Below are positions 44,245-52,918 of a stretch of DNA of 64,000 nt, piece after piece. Both the position numbers and the translations under genes were made by a program. Source of the stretch: Chryseobacterium luteum (lineage in GTDB: Bacteria; Bacteroidota; Bacteroidia; Flavobacteriales; Weeksellaceae); NCBI RefSeq assembly GCF_000737785.1, contig NZ_JPRO01000007.1:186001-250000 (forward strand), read 5' to 3'. The notes beneath the pieces were generated by a model, which saw only the letters and a program-made list of their open reading frames with translations, was not told the DNA's origin and did not search any database. Numbering within the stretch: position 1 is the first letter of the stretch; each line of letters opens with the position of its first letter.

Positions 44245-47200
44245 ATGACCAACAACTATCTATTAAAAGGATCTGTTATTGCCGCATTCTTCCTTCAGGG
44301 CGGGCTTTTCGGACAGACACTTATTCATTACTGGAATTTTAACAATAATACATCTGCTGCATCCATTGCAGCCCCCTCTTCCACTTTAGTCAGCGGATCT
44401 CTCACTGCCGTACCAGGCGGTACCAGTGAAATAGATTTTGCAGGCGGTACCGGACAGAATTTCAATATTGATAATTTAAATACAAGAAATGGCGATCCTT
44501 CCGGAACACATTTAAGATTCAACAATCCGATTGGAGGAGCCTTACAGTTTAATCTCCCTACGACAGGGTATCAGAATGCCGTTGTAAAATTTACGACCAG
44601 AAGATCCGGACAGGGGGCAGGAACTCAATCGTGGTCCTACTCAACAGATGGAACTACTTTTGTTCCGTATCAGACTGTTAATCCTCAGGATGCCAATCCT
44701 CAACTGATCACTTTTGATTTTTCGGGAGTTTCAGGAGCTTCCAATAATCCGAATTTTAAATTAAAAGTAGAATTCTCTGCAACAGGAGGCGGAACGGGAG
44801 GAAATAACCGTTTTGATAATTTTACGGTAGATGCTGCCTCTGCCGGAGGAACAGACACTACACCTCCAACTACTGCTTATCTTCCCGCTCACAACACAAA
44901 TAATGCTTCCATTTCTGTAAATCCATCTATTTCTTTTAATGAAAATGTAAGACTTACAGATAATTCCGCGATCACCGATTCTAATGCACAAAACCTGGCA
45001 GAGTTCCGTATTGGAAATGCTTCAGGTACTCAGGTTCCCTTCACGACAACTTTTAACAATAATAAGATCACAGTAATTCCAACGGCTGCACTTATTCCGG
45101 GGCAGACGTATTATCTCGCCCTTAAACCCAATATGGTTGAAGATTTAAGTGATAACGGAGTTACGGCAGTAACATCAAGTACTTTTACGACAGCCGGGAC
45201 AACAGTCTCTCTGGATAAAAATTTCATTAAGGTGAATGAAAATGCGGGAACTCTTGCATTTAAAATCAATGTTACCAATCCTTCTGCTGCTGCTGTCAAC
45301 CTTGTGGTAAAACCAGCACCGTTCAGTACTGCAAACAGCAGCGACTTCACATTAGCGAACCAAACGATCAATATTACACCTTCTATGACCAGCTATACTG
45401 TAAATATTCCAATCATTGATGATGCACTGGAAGAGCAGCAGGCAGAATATTTCGTGGTAAGTCTTGAAAATCCGACCGGAACTACTATTTCCGGAGATAA
45501 TACAGCTACTGTTTATATTGTAGACAATGATAAACCTGCACCGGTTCCTTCCGGGCAGATCCAGCTGAATTATGTCGGAAGCTTTGATCCTTCCGGAAAT
45601 AACAATAGCTCTACGGAAATTGTAGTGCATGATCCTGCCACACAGAAATTATTTACCATCAGTTCGATCACGGATGTTTTTGACATTATTGATTTCAGCA
45701 ATCCTACAGCTTTGTCAGTAGTTAAAACTGTAAATATGGCTCCATACGGAGGAATCACAAGCATTGCCGTTAAAAACGGCATCATTGCAACTGCTTCCCC
45801 AAATGCCGATCCACAGCAGAATGGATCTGTAGTTTTCTTTGACATTAACGGAAACTTCCTGAAACAGGTAACTGTAGGTTCGCTTCCAGATATGATCACC
45901 TTCACTCCGGACGGAACCAAAGTGATCACGGCTAATGAAGGAGAACCGAACGATGCCTATACAACAGATCCTGAAGGTACTATCAGCATTATTGATATTT
46001 CAGGTGGTATCGGAAATCTTACCCAAACTCATGTTACAACTCTGAATTTTAACAGTTTCGATTCTCAGACAGCCGCTTTAATGGCAACGGGACTCAGAAA
46101 AGTAAGAGCCAATAATACGCTTTCCCAGGATTTGGAACCTGAATATGTTACGGTAAGCTCAGACAGCCAGAAAGCCTGGGTAACACTTCAGGAAAACAAT
46201 GCAGTTGCGGAAATCAATTTAGCAACAAAAACAATTTCCGGAATCTGGGGATTGGGCAAAAAAGACATGAGCCTTCCCGGTAACGGTTTTGATGCTTCAG
46301 ACAATAATGGTGAGGTACTGATCGCCAACTGGCCTGTAAAAGCCTACTACATTCCGGATGCTGTTCAGAATTACAAAATAGGAAATACCCATTATATCGT
46401 AACCGCTAATGAGGGTGATGAAAAAGATCTTTCAGGTTACAGTGAAAGAACAACTGTGGGAGCCAATACATATACATTGGATCCTGTACTGTTTCCTCAG
46501 GCATCTGTTTTAAAGGCATCGTATAATTTAGGCAGGTTCAGGGTTTCCAGTGCTACGGGAAATACCGATGGAGATTCAGAGTTTGAAGAAATTGCAGCCT
46601 TGGGTGCGCGTTCATTCTCTATTTTCAATGCAGATACAAAACAATTGGTTTATGACAGCGGTGACCGTTTTGAAAGGTATATTGCAGCCAATCATCCACT
46701 GATCTTTAATGCAGACAATGAAGGCAACGGTGCCAAAAACCGAAGCCGTGCAAAAGGTCCTGAACCGGAAGGGGTTGTTTTGGCTGCCATCAGCGGACAG
46801 ACTTACGCTTTCATTACTCTGGAAAGAACCGGAGGAGTAATGGTTTATAATATTACCGATCCAAATAATCCTACGTTCACAGATTATAAACACTCACGCT
46901 CTACCTCAGCTTACGGCGGCGACAACGGACCTGAAGGAATCACGTACATTGCTCCGGGAAATACAACAACCGGAAAAGGCTATGTGATTGTTGCCAACGA
47001 AATCAGCGGAACATTATCCATGTATGAAGTTGCGTCTTCTCCTACACTGGGAATCGGCGAAATAAAAGTTGAGAAAGCCACATTCAATGTATTCCCTAAC
47101 CCGATCACGAAAGGAAATACGCTGTATTTCAACAGAGCACAGGATTATGAGCTGTACGATATGTCCGGAAAAATGCTTGGAAAAGAGAAAAATGCTTTAA

Positions 47201-47283
47201 CCATAGACACTTCAAAACTTTCTGAAGGGGTTTATCTGGTGAAAACATCAGAAGGATATATCAAAAGAGTTATTGTAAAATAG
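44245..47283 (+). CDS. Secreted choice-of-anchor I family protein with Calx-beta domain and T9SS sorting signal
   Basis: I use ATG 44245, which gives MTNNYLL and a hydrophobic signal (VIAAFFLQGGLFGQ); a TTG eight codons upstream is also possible. The first 200 residues form a LamG-like region (LIHYWNFNN), then an Ig-like domain (about 205-315), then a Calx-beta type domain (NVTNPSAAAVN, then DDALEEQQAEYFVVSLE and ATVYIVDND). The large remainder is a beta-propeller-like choice-of-anchor I domain (TITNEG-type repeats such as ITANEGEPNDAY and VTANEGDEKDL). The C-terminus NVFPNPITKGN to KRVIVK is a T9SS sorting domain. The family includes phosphatase-like or esterase-like secreted proteins; substrate unknown. 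About 1012 residues. Confidence 0.8.
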   Translation: MTNNYLLKGSVIAAFFLQGGLFGQTLIHYWNFNNNTSAASIAAPSSTLVSGSLTAVPGGTSEIDFAGGTGQNFNIDNLNTRNGDPSGTHLRFNNPIGGALQFNLPTTGYQNAVVKFTTRRSGQGAGTQSWSYSTDGTTFVPYQTVNPQDANPQLITFDFSGVSGASNNPNFKLKVEFSATGGGTGGNNRFDNFTVDAASAGGTDTTPPTTAYLPAHNTNNASISVNPSISFNENVRLTDNSAITDSNAQNLAEFRIGNASGTQVPFTTTFNNNKITVIPTAALIPGQTYYLALKPNMVEDLSDNGVTAVTSSTFTTAGTTVSLDKNFIKVNENAGTLAFKINVTNPSAAAVNLVVKPAPFSTANSSDFTLANQTINITPSMTSYTVNIPIIDDALEEQQAEYFVVSLENPTGTTISGDNTATVYIVDNDKPAPVPSGQIQLNYVGSFDPSGNNNSSTEIVVHDPATQKLFTISSITDVFDIIDFSNPTALSVVKTVNMAPYGGITSIAVKNGIIATASPNADPQQNGSVVFFDINGNFLKQVTVGSLPDMITFTPDGTKVITANEGEPNDAYTTDPEGTISIIDISGGIGNLTQTHVTTLNFNSFDSQTAALMATGLRKVRANNTLSQDLEPEYVTVSSDSQKAWVTLQENNAVAEINLATKTISGIWGLGKKDMSLPGNGFDASDNNGEVLIANWPVKAYYIPDAVQNYKIGNTHYIVTANEGDEKDLSGYSERTTVGANTYTLDPVLFPQASVLKASYNLGRFRVSSATGNTDGDSEFEEIAALGARSFSIFNADTKQLVYDSGDRFERYIAANHPLIFNADNEGNGAKNRSRAKGPEPEGVVLAAISGQTYAFITLERTGGVMVYNITDPNNPTFTDYKHSRSTSAYGGDNGPEGITYIAPGNTTTGKGYVIVANEISGTLSMYEVASSPTLGIGEIKVEKATFNVFPNPITKGNTLYFNRAQDYELYDMSGKMLGKEKNALTIDTSKLSEGVYLVKTSEGYIKRVIVK

Positions 47284-47311
47284 CAAATAAATATAATTGA
47301 GTTGATGAGGT

Positions 47312-47336
47312 CCCGGATTTTCCGGGGCTTTTTTTT
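47312..47336 (+). terminator. Terminator after the choice-of-anchor I gene
   Basis: CCCGG (47312-47316) pairs with CCGGG (47322-47326), followed by a run of T at 47329-47336. Confidence 0.82.
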
Positions 47337-47390
47337 GGTATGTAAATTCAGTAGATTTGAAGCTTTGCTAATGTCTGAAATAATTAAAAT

Positions 47391-48098
47391 ATGTTTGGAT
47401 TTGCCTTTGACAGTGAAACAGAGCTGGAAATTATTGCACTTATTGATGAAGCAAAAAATATTGAAAATCCGGCAGGCATCGTTTACCGTACTGTACGGCT
47501 TATCGATGTTGATAACACTCCCAATCTGATATCAGCAATAGAAAATTCTGCCAAAACATATGAAAATAATGGTTTCATTTGCTTACTTGATGACAAAAAA
47601 TCTATTGTAACCCAAACGTTCATTAGCAACATCAGAATACTAAAGTCCAAAAAAAACAGTGTTACTTTATTAGGTCAGATATGGTGTCATCCCCCAGGTT
47701 ATCATAAAGCCTGGAAAATGAGACTCAATAATGAAATTATCCGAAAGAATATCTGGAAAGATTTCAGGAAAGAATTACAAGGCTGGCTTGTTTATGCACT
47801 TCACACAACGAGGATAGACCATGTTAAAGAAAATATCAGTATTCAGATCGATGGAAATGAATTTCATAATTTAGACAGCTTCTTTTGTACTTTAGGGGAA
47901 GAAATCAATGGCGCTGGAGGATATTTTGGCAGAGGGATTTATGCATCGTACGACTGTCTGCGAGGAGACTTCGGAGTAGAATCTATTTCAGAAATAACAT
48001 GGCTTAATCATCAGAGAAGCAAAAAATTATTTAAAACCCAATTTGATAAGATACTCGAAATTTTTGCAGATTTTAATATAAAAGTTATTTTACTTTAA
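47391..48098 (+). CDS. Barstar-domain protein with a long N-terminal extension
   Basis: A 235-residue protein. Residues about 150-235 resemble the barstar ribonuclease-inhibitor fold: IQIDGNEFHNLDSFF, then GRGIYASYDCLRGDFG, then ITWLNHQRS and LEIFADFNIKVIL. The Asp/Leu pattern is that of barnase-binding barstars. The first 145 residues have no recognised family. Barstar proteins bind and inhibit ribonuclease toxins and may confer immunity. No toxin gene is adjacent. A strong bidirectional terminator separates it from the convergent flotillin gene. Confidence 0.75.
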   Translation: MFGFAFDSETELEIIALIDEAKNIENPAGIVYRTVRLIDVDNTPNLISAIENSAKTYENNGFICLLDDKKSIVTQTFISNIRILKSKKNSVTLLGQIWCHPPGYHKAWKMRLNNEIIRKNIWKDFRKELQGWLVYALHTTRIDHVKENISIQIDGNEFHNLDSFFCTLGEEINGAGGYFGRGIYASYDCLRGDFGVESISEITWLNHQRSKKLFKTQFDKILEIFADFNIKVILL

Positions 48099-48101
48099 AA
48101 G

Positions 48102-48136
48102 GACTCGGGCGGAAAGCTTCGCTTTCCGCCCGAGTC
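48102..48136. terminator. Strong bidirectional terminator
   Basis: A perfect 16-bp stem: 48102-48117 with 48121-48136, loop TTC. It lies between convergent barstar and flotillin genes with flanking A/T bases. Confidence 0.9.
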
Positions 48137-48155
48137 TTATCTCTATATTTTAATA

Positions 48156-49730
48156 TTATGCTGTTGGAGCCGGAGCTTCAGTTTCCGGATTCATATCATC
48201 AAAATTCTTTTTTTCTTTCTTTTCCGGAACAGTTACAATCTCTGTCTTAACCTCATCCGGCTTTCCTTTTAAATATTCCGGTAAGTTAAGGCCGGCCATA
48301 TTAAACAGATCGTTCAGAGGCGGTACTGTTTTCATCATTCCTGAAACGAAATTAGCGGTAGAGCCATTTCCGTCCTGCCCGTTTCCACTGTCCCAAACCG
48401 TAATTTTATCGATTTTAATATTCTTGACAGCTTCCACCTGAGTTTTAACCAATTCAGGAAGCTTTTCAATTAACAATAACTGGAAGGCACTGTTCGTATC
48501 TCCTCCTGCGGCCTGTACTATCTTATCGTAACCCTGCGCCTGCTTGGTCAGAATTTCATAGAGACCTTTTGCTTCTGCTTCCATTTTAGCAAAAATAGCA
48601 TCAGCTTCTCCTTTTGCCTGTAACCTGATTTTCTCGGCTTCTGCCTGTGCATCAATGATCGCTTTCTGTTTTGCAATTTCTGCATGGACTACAATATTGG
48701 CCTGCTGGGTAGAGCGTTCTCTTTCCCCTCTTGCTACTTCCGCTTTCTGTTCAGCCAGGTAAGATTCTTCCAAAGATTTTGCAGCCTGTACTTTTTCTGC
48801 AGCAGTTGCAATTCTTAATGCTTCTGCTTCTTTTTCTCTTCTTTCGGCATCAGAGTTGGCGATGGTGATCTTTGCTTCGTTTTCCCCCTTTACAGCGATA
48901 GAGTTGGCCAGTGAGGTAGCAATTCTCGATTCCTTTGCCGCTTCTGCCTTACCGATGGACTCATCCTTGATGGCTGAAGCAATACTGACTTCTCTATCTT
49001 TTTGCGTGATCGCAATTTTTACATCCCTGTCTCTTTGTGTTTCGGCGATCTGTGTGTCTTTTTCCCTGTCGGCAATCGCTTTTCCGGTTTCCCCGATCTT
49101 CGTTTGCTCGGCCACACTGATGATGGCTTCGTTAATAGCTTTTGCTGCAGCTTCTTTACCCAAAGCTTCAATATATCCGGATTCGTCTCTGATATCCGTC
49201 ACGTTGACGTTGATCAGCTTTAAACCGATTTTCTTTAATTCCGTATCTACGTTTTTAGAAATATTGTCTAAGAATTTATCCCTGTCTGAATTGATCTCTT
49301 CAATCGTCATGGTTGCAATAACCAAACGAAGCTGACCAAACAGGATATCTTTGGAAAGCTCCTGGATCTGTTCCTGGGCCAGGCCCAATAGTCTTTCCGC
49401 TGCATTTCCCATAGAATCCGGTTCTGTAGAAATAGCAATGGTAAACCTACACGGCACATCCACACGAATGTTTTGCCTGGATAAGGCATTGGTAAGATTG
49501 GCCTCAATAGAAATCGGTTTCAGATCAAGGTAAGCGTAATCCTGAATAACTGGCCAAACGAATGCACCGCCTCCGTGGATACATTTTGCAGAGCTGCCTC
49601 CCGTTTTACCGTAGATCACCAAAATTTTATCCGACGGACATCTTTTGTACCTCGAAATAAGGGCTAAAAATGTGACGAATAGTACAAGTACAATAACTAA
49701 TGTAAGAATAAGACTTCCTGGTATTGCCAT
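48156..49730 (-). CDS. Flotillin family SPFH protein
   Basis: A 524-residue protein. A membrane helix lies at residues 7-26 (LILTLVIVLVLFVTFLALIS), followed by the SPFH/Band 7 domain (CIHGGGAFVWPVIQDYA to about 190). A long Ala/Glu/Lys coiled coil (about 200-400) and a C-terminal helical domain follow, as in FloT-type proteins. It organises membrane microdomains. It is preceded by an NfeD-like gene 30 bases away in the same operon, the usual pairing. Confidence 0.92.
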   Translation of the reverse strand: MAIPGSLILTLVIVLVLFVTFLALISRYKRCPSDKILVIYGKTGGSSAKCIHGGGAFVWPVIQDYAYLDLKPISIEANLTNALSRQNIRVDVPCRFTIAISTEPDSMGNAAERLLGLAQEQIQELSKDILFGQLRLVIATMTIEEINSDRDKFLDNISKNVDTELKKIGLKLINVNVTDIRDESGYIEALGKEAAAKAINEAIISVAEQTKIGETGKAIADREKDTQIAETQRDRDVKIAITQKDREVSIASAIKDESIGKAEAAKESRIATSLANSIAVKGENEAKITIANSDAERREKEAEALRIATAAEKVQAAKSLEESYLAEQKAEVARGERERSTQQANIVVHAEIAKQKAIIDAQAEAEKIRLQAKGEADAIFAKMEAEAKGLYEILTKQAQGYDKIVQAAGGDTNSAFQLLLIEKLPELVKTQVEAVKNIKIDKITVWDSGNGQDGNGSTANFVSGMMKTVPPLNDLFNMAGLNLPEYLKGKPDEVKTEIVTVPEKKEKKNFDDMNPETEAPAPTA

Positions 49731-49760
49731 AAATAGTTTTATAAAATGGTTGATAATGAA

Positions 49761-50327
49761 TTAAATTTTTGATACAACAAGGATCTTGTCATAGATGTAA
49801 GTAACTCTCACAGAATCACCGGACGGGATATTTTCTTTTTCTTCCGTCATCGCAGGAAGTTCGTGGCTGGTTCCGTTCACAGAAATTGTGATCTTGCCTT
49901 TGCCGCCCATTCCTGCAGGAATGGTAAGATAAACTTCCCCTGCCCTGCCGATCAGATTTTCGATCTTAAACGTATTGTCTTCCGTAAGTTTAAGGATCTG
50001 CATGATAAGAATAAAGAACAGAAATATAAATCCGGCACCTACCAGCACTGCAACAAAGATTAATAATGATTTGCTGCCTATTGAGCCGTAGAATGCCACA
50101 CCGCTCCACCCGAATCCTAAAAGGAAGTTGATCAGGTTTCTGAAAGAAAATAACTGAAAAGGACTGTCAGCATGGCTGTCTCCACTAAAATCAGCGTGTG
50201 ATACATCTCCATGGCTGCCTCCGACAAAAGTAAGGACCGTTTGAATCAGAAAGATAAAGCTGGCTGCTATGGCCGTATACCAGAACCCCTGATGAAGCGG
50301 TTCTAAGTTTTGCAGAAATTCAAACAT
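49761..50327 (-). CDS. NfeD-like membrane protein with OB-fold
   Basis: A 188-residue protein with membrane helices at about 15-36, 63-80 and 85-110. It then has an OB-type C-terminal domain with ENLIGRAGEVYLTIP at about 122-136 and DSVRVTYIYDKILVV near the end. It lacks the large ClpP-like protease part. NfeD-type proteins work with flotillins; here they are adjacent and same-strand. Start at ATG 50327. Confidence 0.85.
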   Translation of the reverse strand: MFEFLQNLEPLHQGFWYTAIAASFIFLIQTVLTFVGGSHGDVSHADFSGDSHADSPFQLFSFRNLINFLLGFGWSGVAFYGSIGSKSLLIFVAVLVGAGFIFLFFILIMQILKLTEDNTFKIENLIGRAGEVYLTIPAGMGGKGKITISVNGTSHELPAMTEEKENIPSGDSVRVTYIYDKILVVSKI

Positions 50328-50613
50328 AAGATGCGTTTCTCACAAATATAATTAAAAAAAATCAATAAAACCAAGAAAATGAGTTCTCTGAACTGTATAT
50401 ATACTATTCAATTACAAGATCTTAATAAAAGGAACGGTTAACTGAAAACAGCTAGAAAAATATAGGGTAAAATATCTTAGATAACTGAATTCGGGATAAG
50501 GATTAAAAAAATAATGTAAGGATAAACAAGGATTTTACAAGTATTCAGTTGCTATAAAATGTCCTTTGCCTGACTTTGTGATAAAATAAAATCATTATAG
50601 TACAGCACAAAAA
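50328..50613. other. Intergenic, no gene seen
   Basis: AT-rich region upstream of nfeD and downstream of nifU. Only the terminator at 50614-50637 is visible at its right edge. Confidence 0.5.
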
Positions 50614-50637
50614 AAGACAGGCTGAAAAACCTGTCTT
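50614..50637. terminator. Terminator of nifU-like and mrp genes
   Basis: AAGACAGG (50614-50621) pairs with CCTGTCTT (50630-50637), with flanking A-run on the left, giving a U-tract on the minus transcript. Confidence 0.85.
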
Positions 50638-50658
50638 AAAAATATTTCGTGTAATTTT

Positions 50659-50907
50659 TTACTCTACATTGATTACTTTTTCAATCTCCGGAGCATGTTG
50701 CCTGATGGTATTTTCTACGCCCAGTTTCAGGGTCGAGAAGTTCAGCGAGCATCCGGAACAGTTACCCAGAAGCTTTACAAAAACCTGGTTATCCTTCACG
50801 TCAATAAGCTCGATATCACCTCCATCCTTATTCAGGAACGGTCTGATGCTTTCCAGAGCTTCCATTACTCTCGTTACTGTATCTTCGTGTTTTATATTTG
50901 TTTCCAT
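50659..50907 (-). CDS. NifU-like Fe-S scaffold protein
   Basis: I choose ATG 50907 (METNIKHEDT), giving 82 residues; a TTG five codons upstream is weaker. The single NifU C-terminal domain has LNKDGGDIELIDV and the CSGCSLNFSTLK motif, with two Cys in CxxC that bind the cluster. It helps assemble or carry iron-sulfur clusters. It lies just downstream of mrp on the same strand, a typical pair. Confidence 0.9.
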   Translation of the reverse strand: METNIKHEDTVTRVMEALESIRPFLNKDGGDIELIDVKDNQVFVKLLGNCSGCSLNFSTLKLGVENTIRQHAPEIEKVINVE

Positions 50908-50954
50908 ATTTTTTTTATTCAATTCGGCTTTTTTTCAAACTTAATTGAAAATAA

Positions 50955-52064
50955 TTATTTTTTAGCTTTCGGCGAGCATCCTGCCATGGTCGAAATCTTT
51001 ACAGCTTCTGTAGGCGGAAGATTTTTGTTTCTTTCGATCAGACTTTCTACCATTTTCCTTGCTGTTTCGGTATAGATTTCTGCAATTTTAGAGCCTTCCT
51101 GAAGGGCTGCAGGTCTTCCTACATCTCCGGCTTCTCTGATACTCTGGATCAACGGGATCTCTCCCAGTACCGGAATTCCCAGATCTTCAGCAAGATACTG
51201 AGCTCCCTGTCTTCCAAAAATGTAGTACTTGTTATCAGGAAGTTCTTCCGGTGAAAAATACGCCATATTTTCGATTAATCCAAGAACCGGAATATTAATA
51301 CTTTCCATCTGGAACATTGCTATACCCTTTCTTACGTCTGCCAAAGCTACGTGTTGAGGTGTACTTACGATCACAGCTCCTGTTACAGGCACTTCCTGAA
51401 TAATCGACAAGTGAATGTCACCCGTTCCCGGAGGAAGGTCGATCAATAAAAAGTCCAGTTCTCCCCACGCTGCATCTCTGATCATCTGGTTCAAAGCTTT
51501 TGAAGCCATAGGACCTCTCCAAACTACTGCCTGGTTGGCTCCTGAGAAGTAACCGATAGAAAGCATTTTCACTCCGTAATTTTCAACAGGCTTCATCTTA
51601 CTTTTTCCGTCAACTTCTACAGAGATTGGTTTTTCACCTTCTGTATCGAACATGGTAGGAACGGAAGGACCGTAAATATCGGCATCCAGTATACCTACTT
51701 TAAAACCCATTTTTGCTAAGGTTACTGCCATATTTGCAGCAACGGTAGACTTACCAACGCCTCCTTTTCCGGAAGCAATGGCTATAATATTCTGAATTCC
51801 CGGGATCTGCTTGCCTTTGATCTGACTCTGCTGGATTTCACTCGGTTCCGGAGAAACAATCTTTAATTTTAAATTAATTTCTTCCCCGAATTCACTTGCA
51901 AACGCCTGCTTCATTGCTGCTTCCAGCTTTTTCTTTTCGTGCATGGCCGGTGAGTGAGCCGTCATATCAATATATACATCGTTGCCCATAACCTGAAAAT
52001 TGCTTACCAAGTCATCAACTTCTATCTCTTTAAGGAAATTCTGTACCTTTTCTTTCGTCAACAT
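50955..52064 (-). CDS. mrp: Mrp/NBP35-family Fe-S carrier ATPase
   Basis: A 369-residue protein. The N-terminal MIP18-like domain covers about 1-85. The deviant Walker A is SGKGGVGKSTVAANMA, and DLPPGTGD is the switch II region. It transfers iron-sulfur clusters to target proteins, using ATP. The conserved CxxC of many Mrp proteins is not clear here; only GCSPKAKK at the end has a Cys. The next gene is nifU-like, 47 bases on. Confidence 0.92.
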   Translation of the reverse strand: MLTKEKVQNFLKEIEVDDLVSNFQVMGNDVYIDMTAHSPAMHEKKKLEAAMKQAFASEFGEEINLKLKIVSPEPSEIQQSQIKGKQIPGIQNIIAIASGKGGVGKSTVAANMAVTLAKMGFKVGILDADIYGPSVPTMFDTEGEKPISVEVDGKSKMKPVENYGVKMLSIGYFSGANQAVVWRGPMASKALNQMIRDAAWGELDFLLIDLPPGTGDIHLSIIQEVPVTGAVIVSTPQHVALADVRKGIAMFQMESINIPVLGLIENMAYFSPEELPDNKYYIFGRQGAQYLAEDLGIPVLGEIPLIQSIREAGDVGRPAALQEGSKIAEIYTETARKMVESLIERNKNLPPTEAVKISTMAGCSPKAKK

Positions 52065-52185
52065 ATACTAAATAAATTGTTTACAAATTTACGCAATTTT
52101 TAGCTATTTAGAATAAGTAAAGAGACTGATAGATATTTTCTTTTGCAGAACGGGATTTTGTAGTAAATTAAGAACTTTATTTATT

Positions 52186-52914
52186 TTATCTGAAAAGCGG
52201 CACTTTGATTTTCCAGACCGAACTTGATTTTAAAAGCCATGAAGTGGAAAAGAAAAACAATGACGTAGTTTCAAAGATCAAAGTGGAATATGTTAAAAAT
52301 ATACTTGATGAAACCGTATCTTCACTGATATCTAAAATAGCAATAACCCCGATGCATAAAACACTCAGGATGATACCGAAACCACAGATTCTGTAATAAA
52401 TATCCCTGCGTTTTTTCTTCAATATTTCTTCGGGAGTTTCAGGTTTATCATCGGTTTTCGGGAAAAATGCAAAGCAATAAACGGAAAACAGGGCAAAAAG
52501 CAATCCGGCACTCGCATAATGTACATAAGAAAACCATTCTTTGTAATTTTCATTCTCGATATGGATATACATATTTCCTCCGTAACCTTCCAATTTAGTT
52601 GGAAAAACGGCAACCAATACAGCCAGAATTCCGCAAAGATTTGAAACGAGATTTTCATATTTCCGTTTTCCTCTGTATGTTCCGAACAATCCTCCCATAA
52701 TACAAAGCGTTCCCACGAAAATAATATGCCCGAAACTGTAATAATAATGACTGATGCTTACCTTGAAGGGAAATTGGTCATTCAATAAAAATGTTGTGAG
52801 AAAAAGCATTAGCGAAAGGCAAAGTCCTAATAATCCGATGAACATTCTCAGCTGTTGGTAGGAAATCAGGGCTTCATCCGGACCTCCGTTCTGTTGATTT
52901 GAATTGGCACTCAT
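52186..52914 (-). CDS. Multi-spanning membrane protein, unknown
   Basis: A 242-residue protein with about six membrane helices: 22-43, 60-80, 91-107, 130-152, 175-197 and 207-228. I do not recognise a family. It starts 4 bases after the metallophosphoesterase frame ends, so it is in one operon with it. Confidence 0.65.
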   Translation of the reverse strand: MSANSNQQNGGPDEALISYQQLRMFIGLLGLCLSLMLFLTTFLLNDQFPFKVSISHYYYSFGHIIFVGTLCIMGGLFGTYRGKRKYENLVSNLCGILAVLVAVFPTKLEGYGGNMYIHIENENYKEWFSYVHYASAGLLFALFSVYCFAFFPKTDDKPETPEEILKKKRRDIYYRICGFGIILSVLCIGVIAILDISEDTVSSSIFLTYSTLIFETTSLFFFSTSWLLKSSSVWKIKVPLFR

Positions 52915-52918
52915 GATG

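Noticed and set aside
47302..47529. 75-residue plus-strand frame before the barstar gene
   Set aside because: Overlaps a terminator and the start of the better-supported barstar-domain gene.
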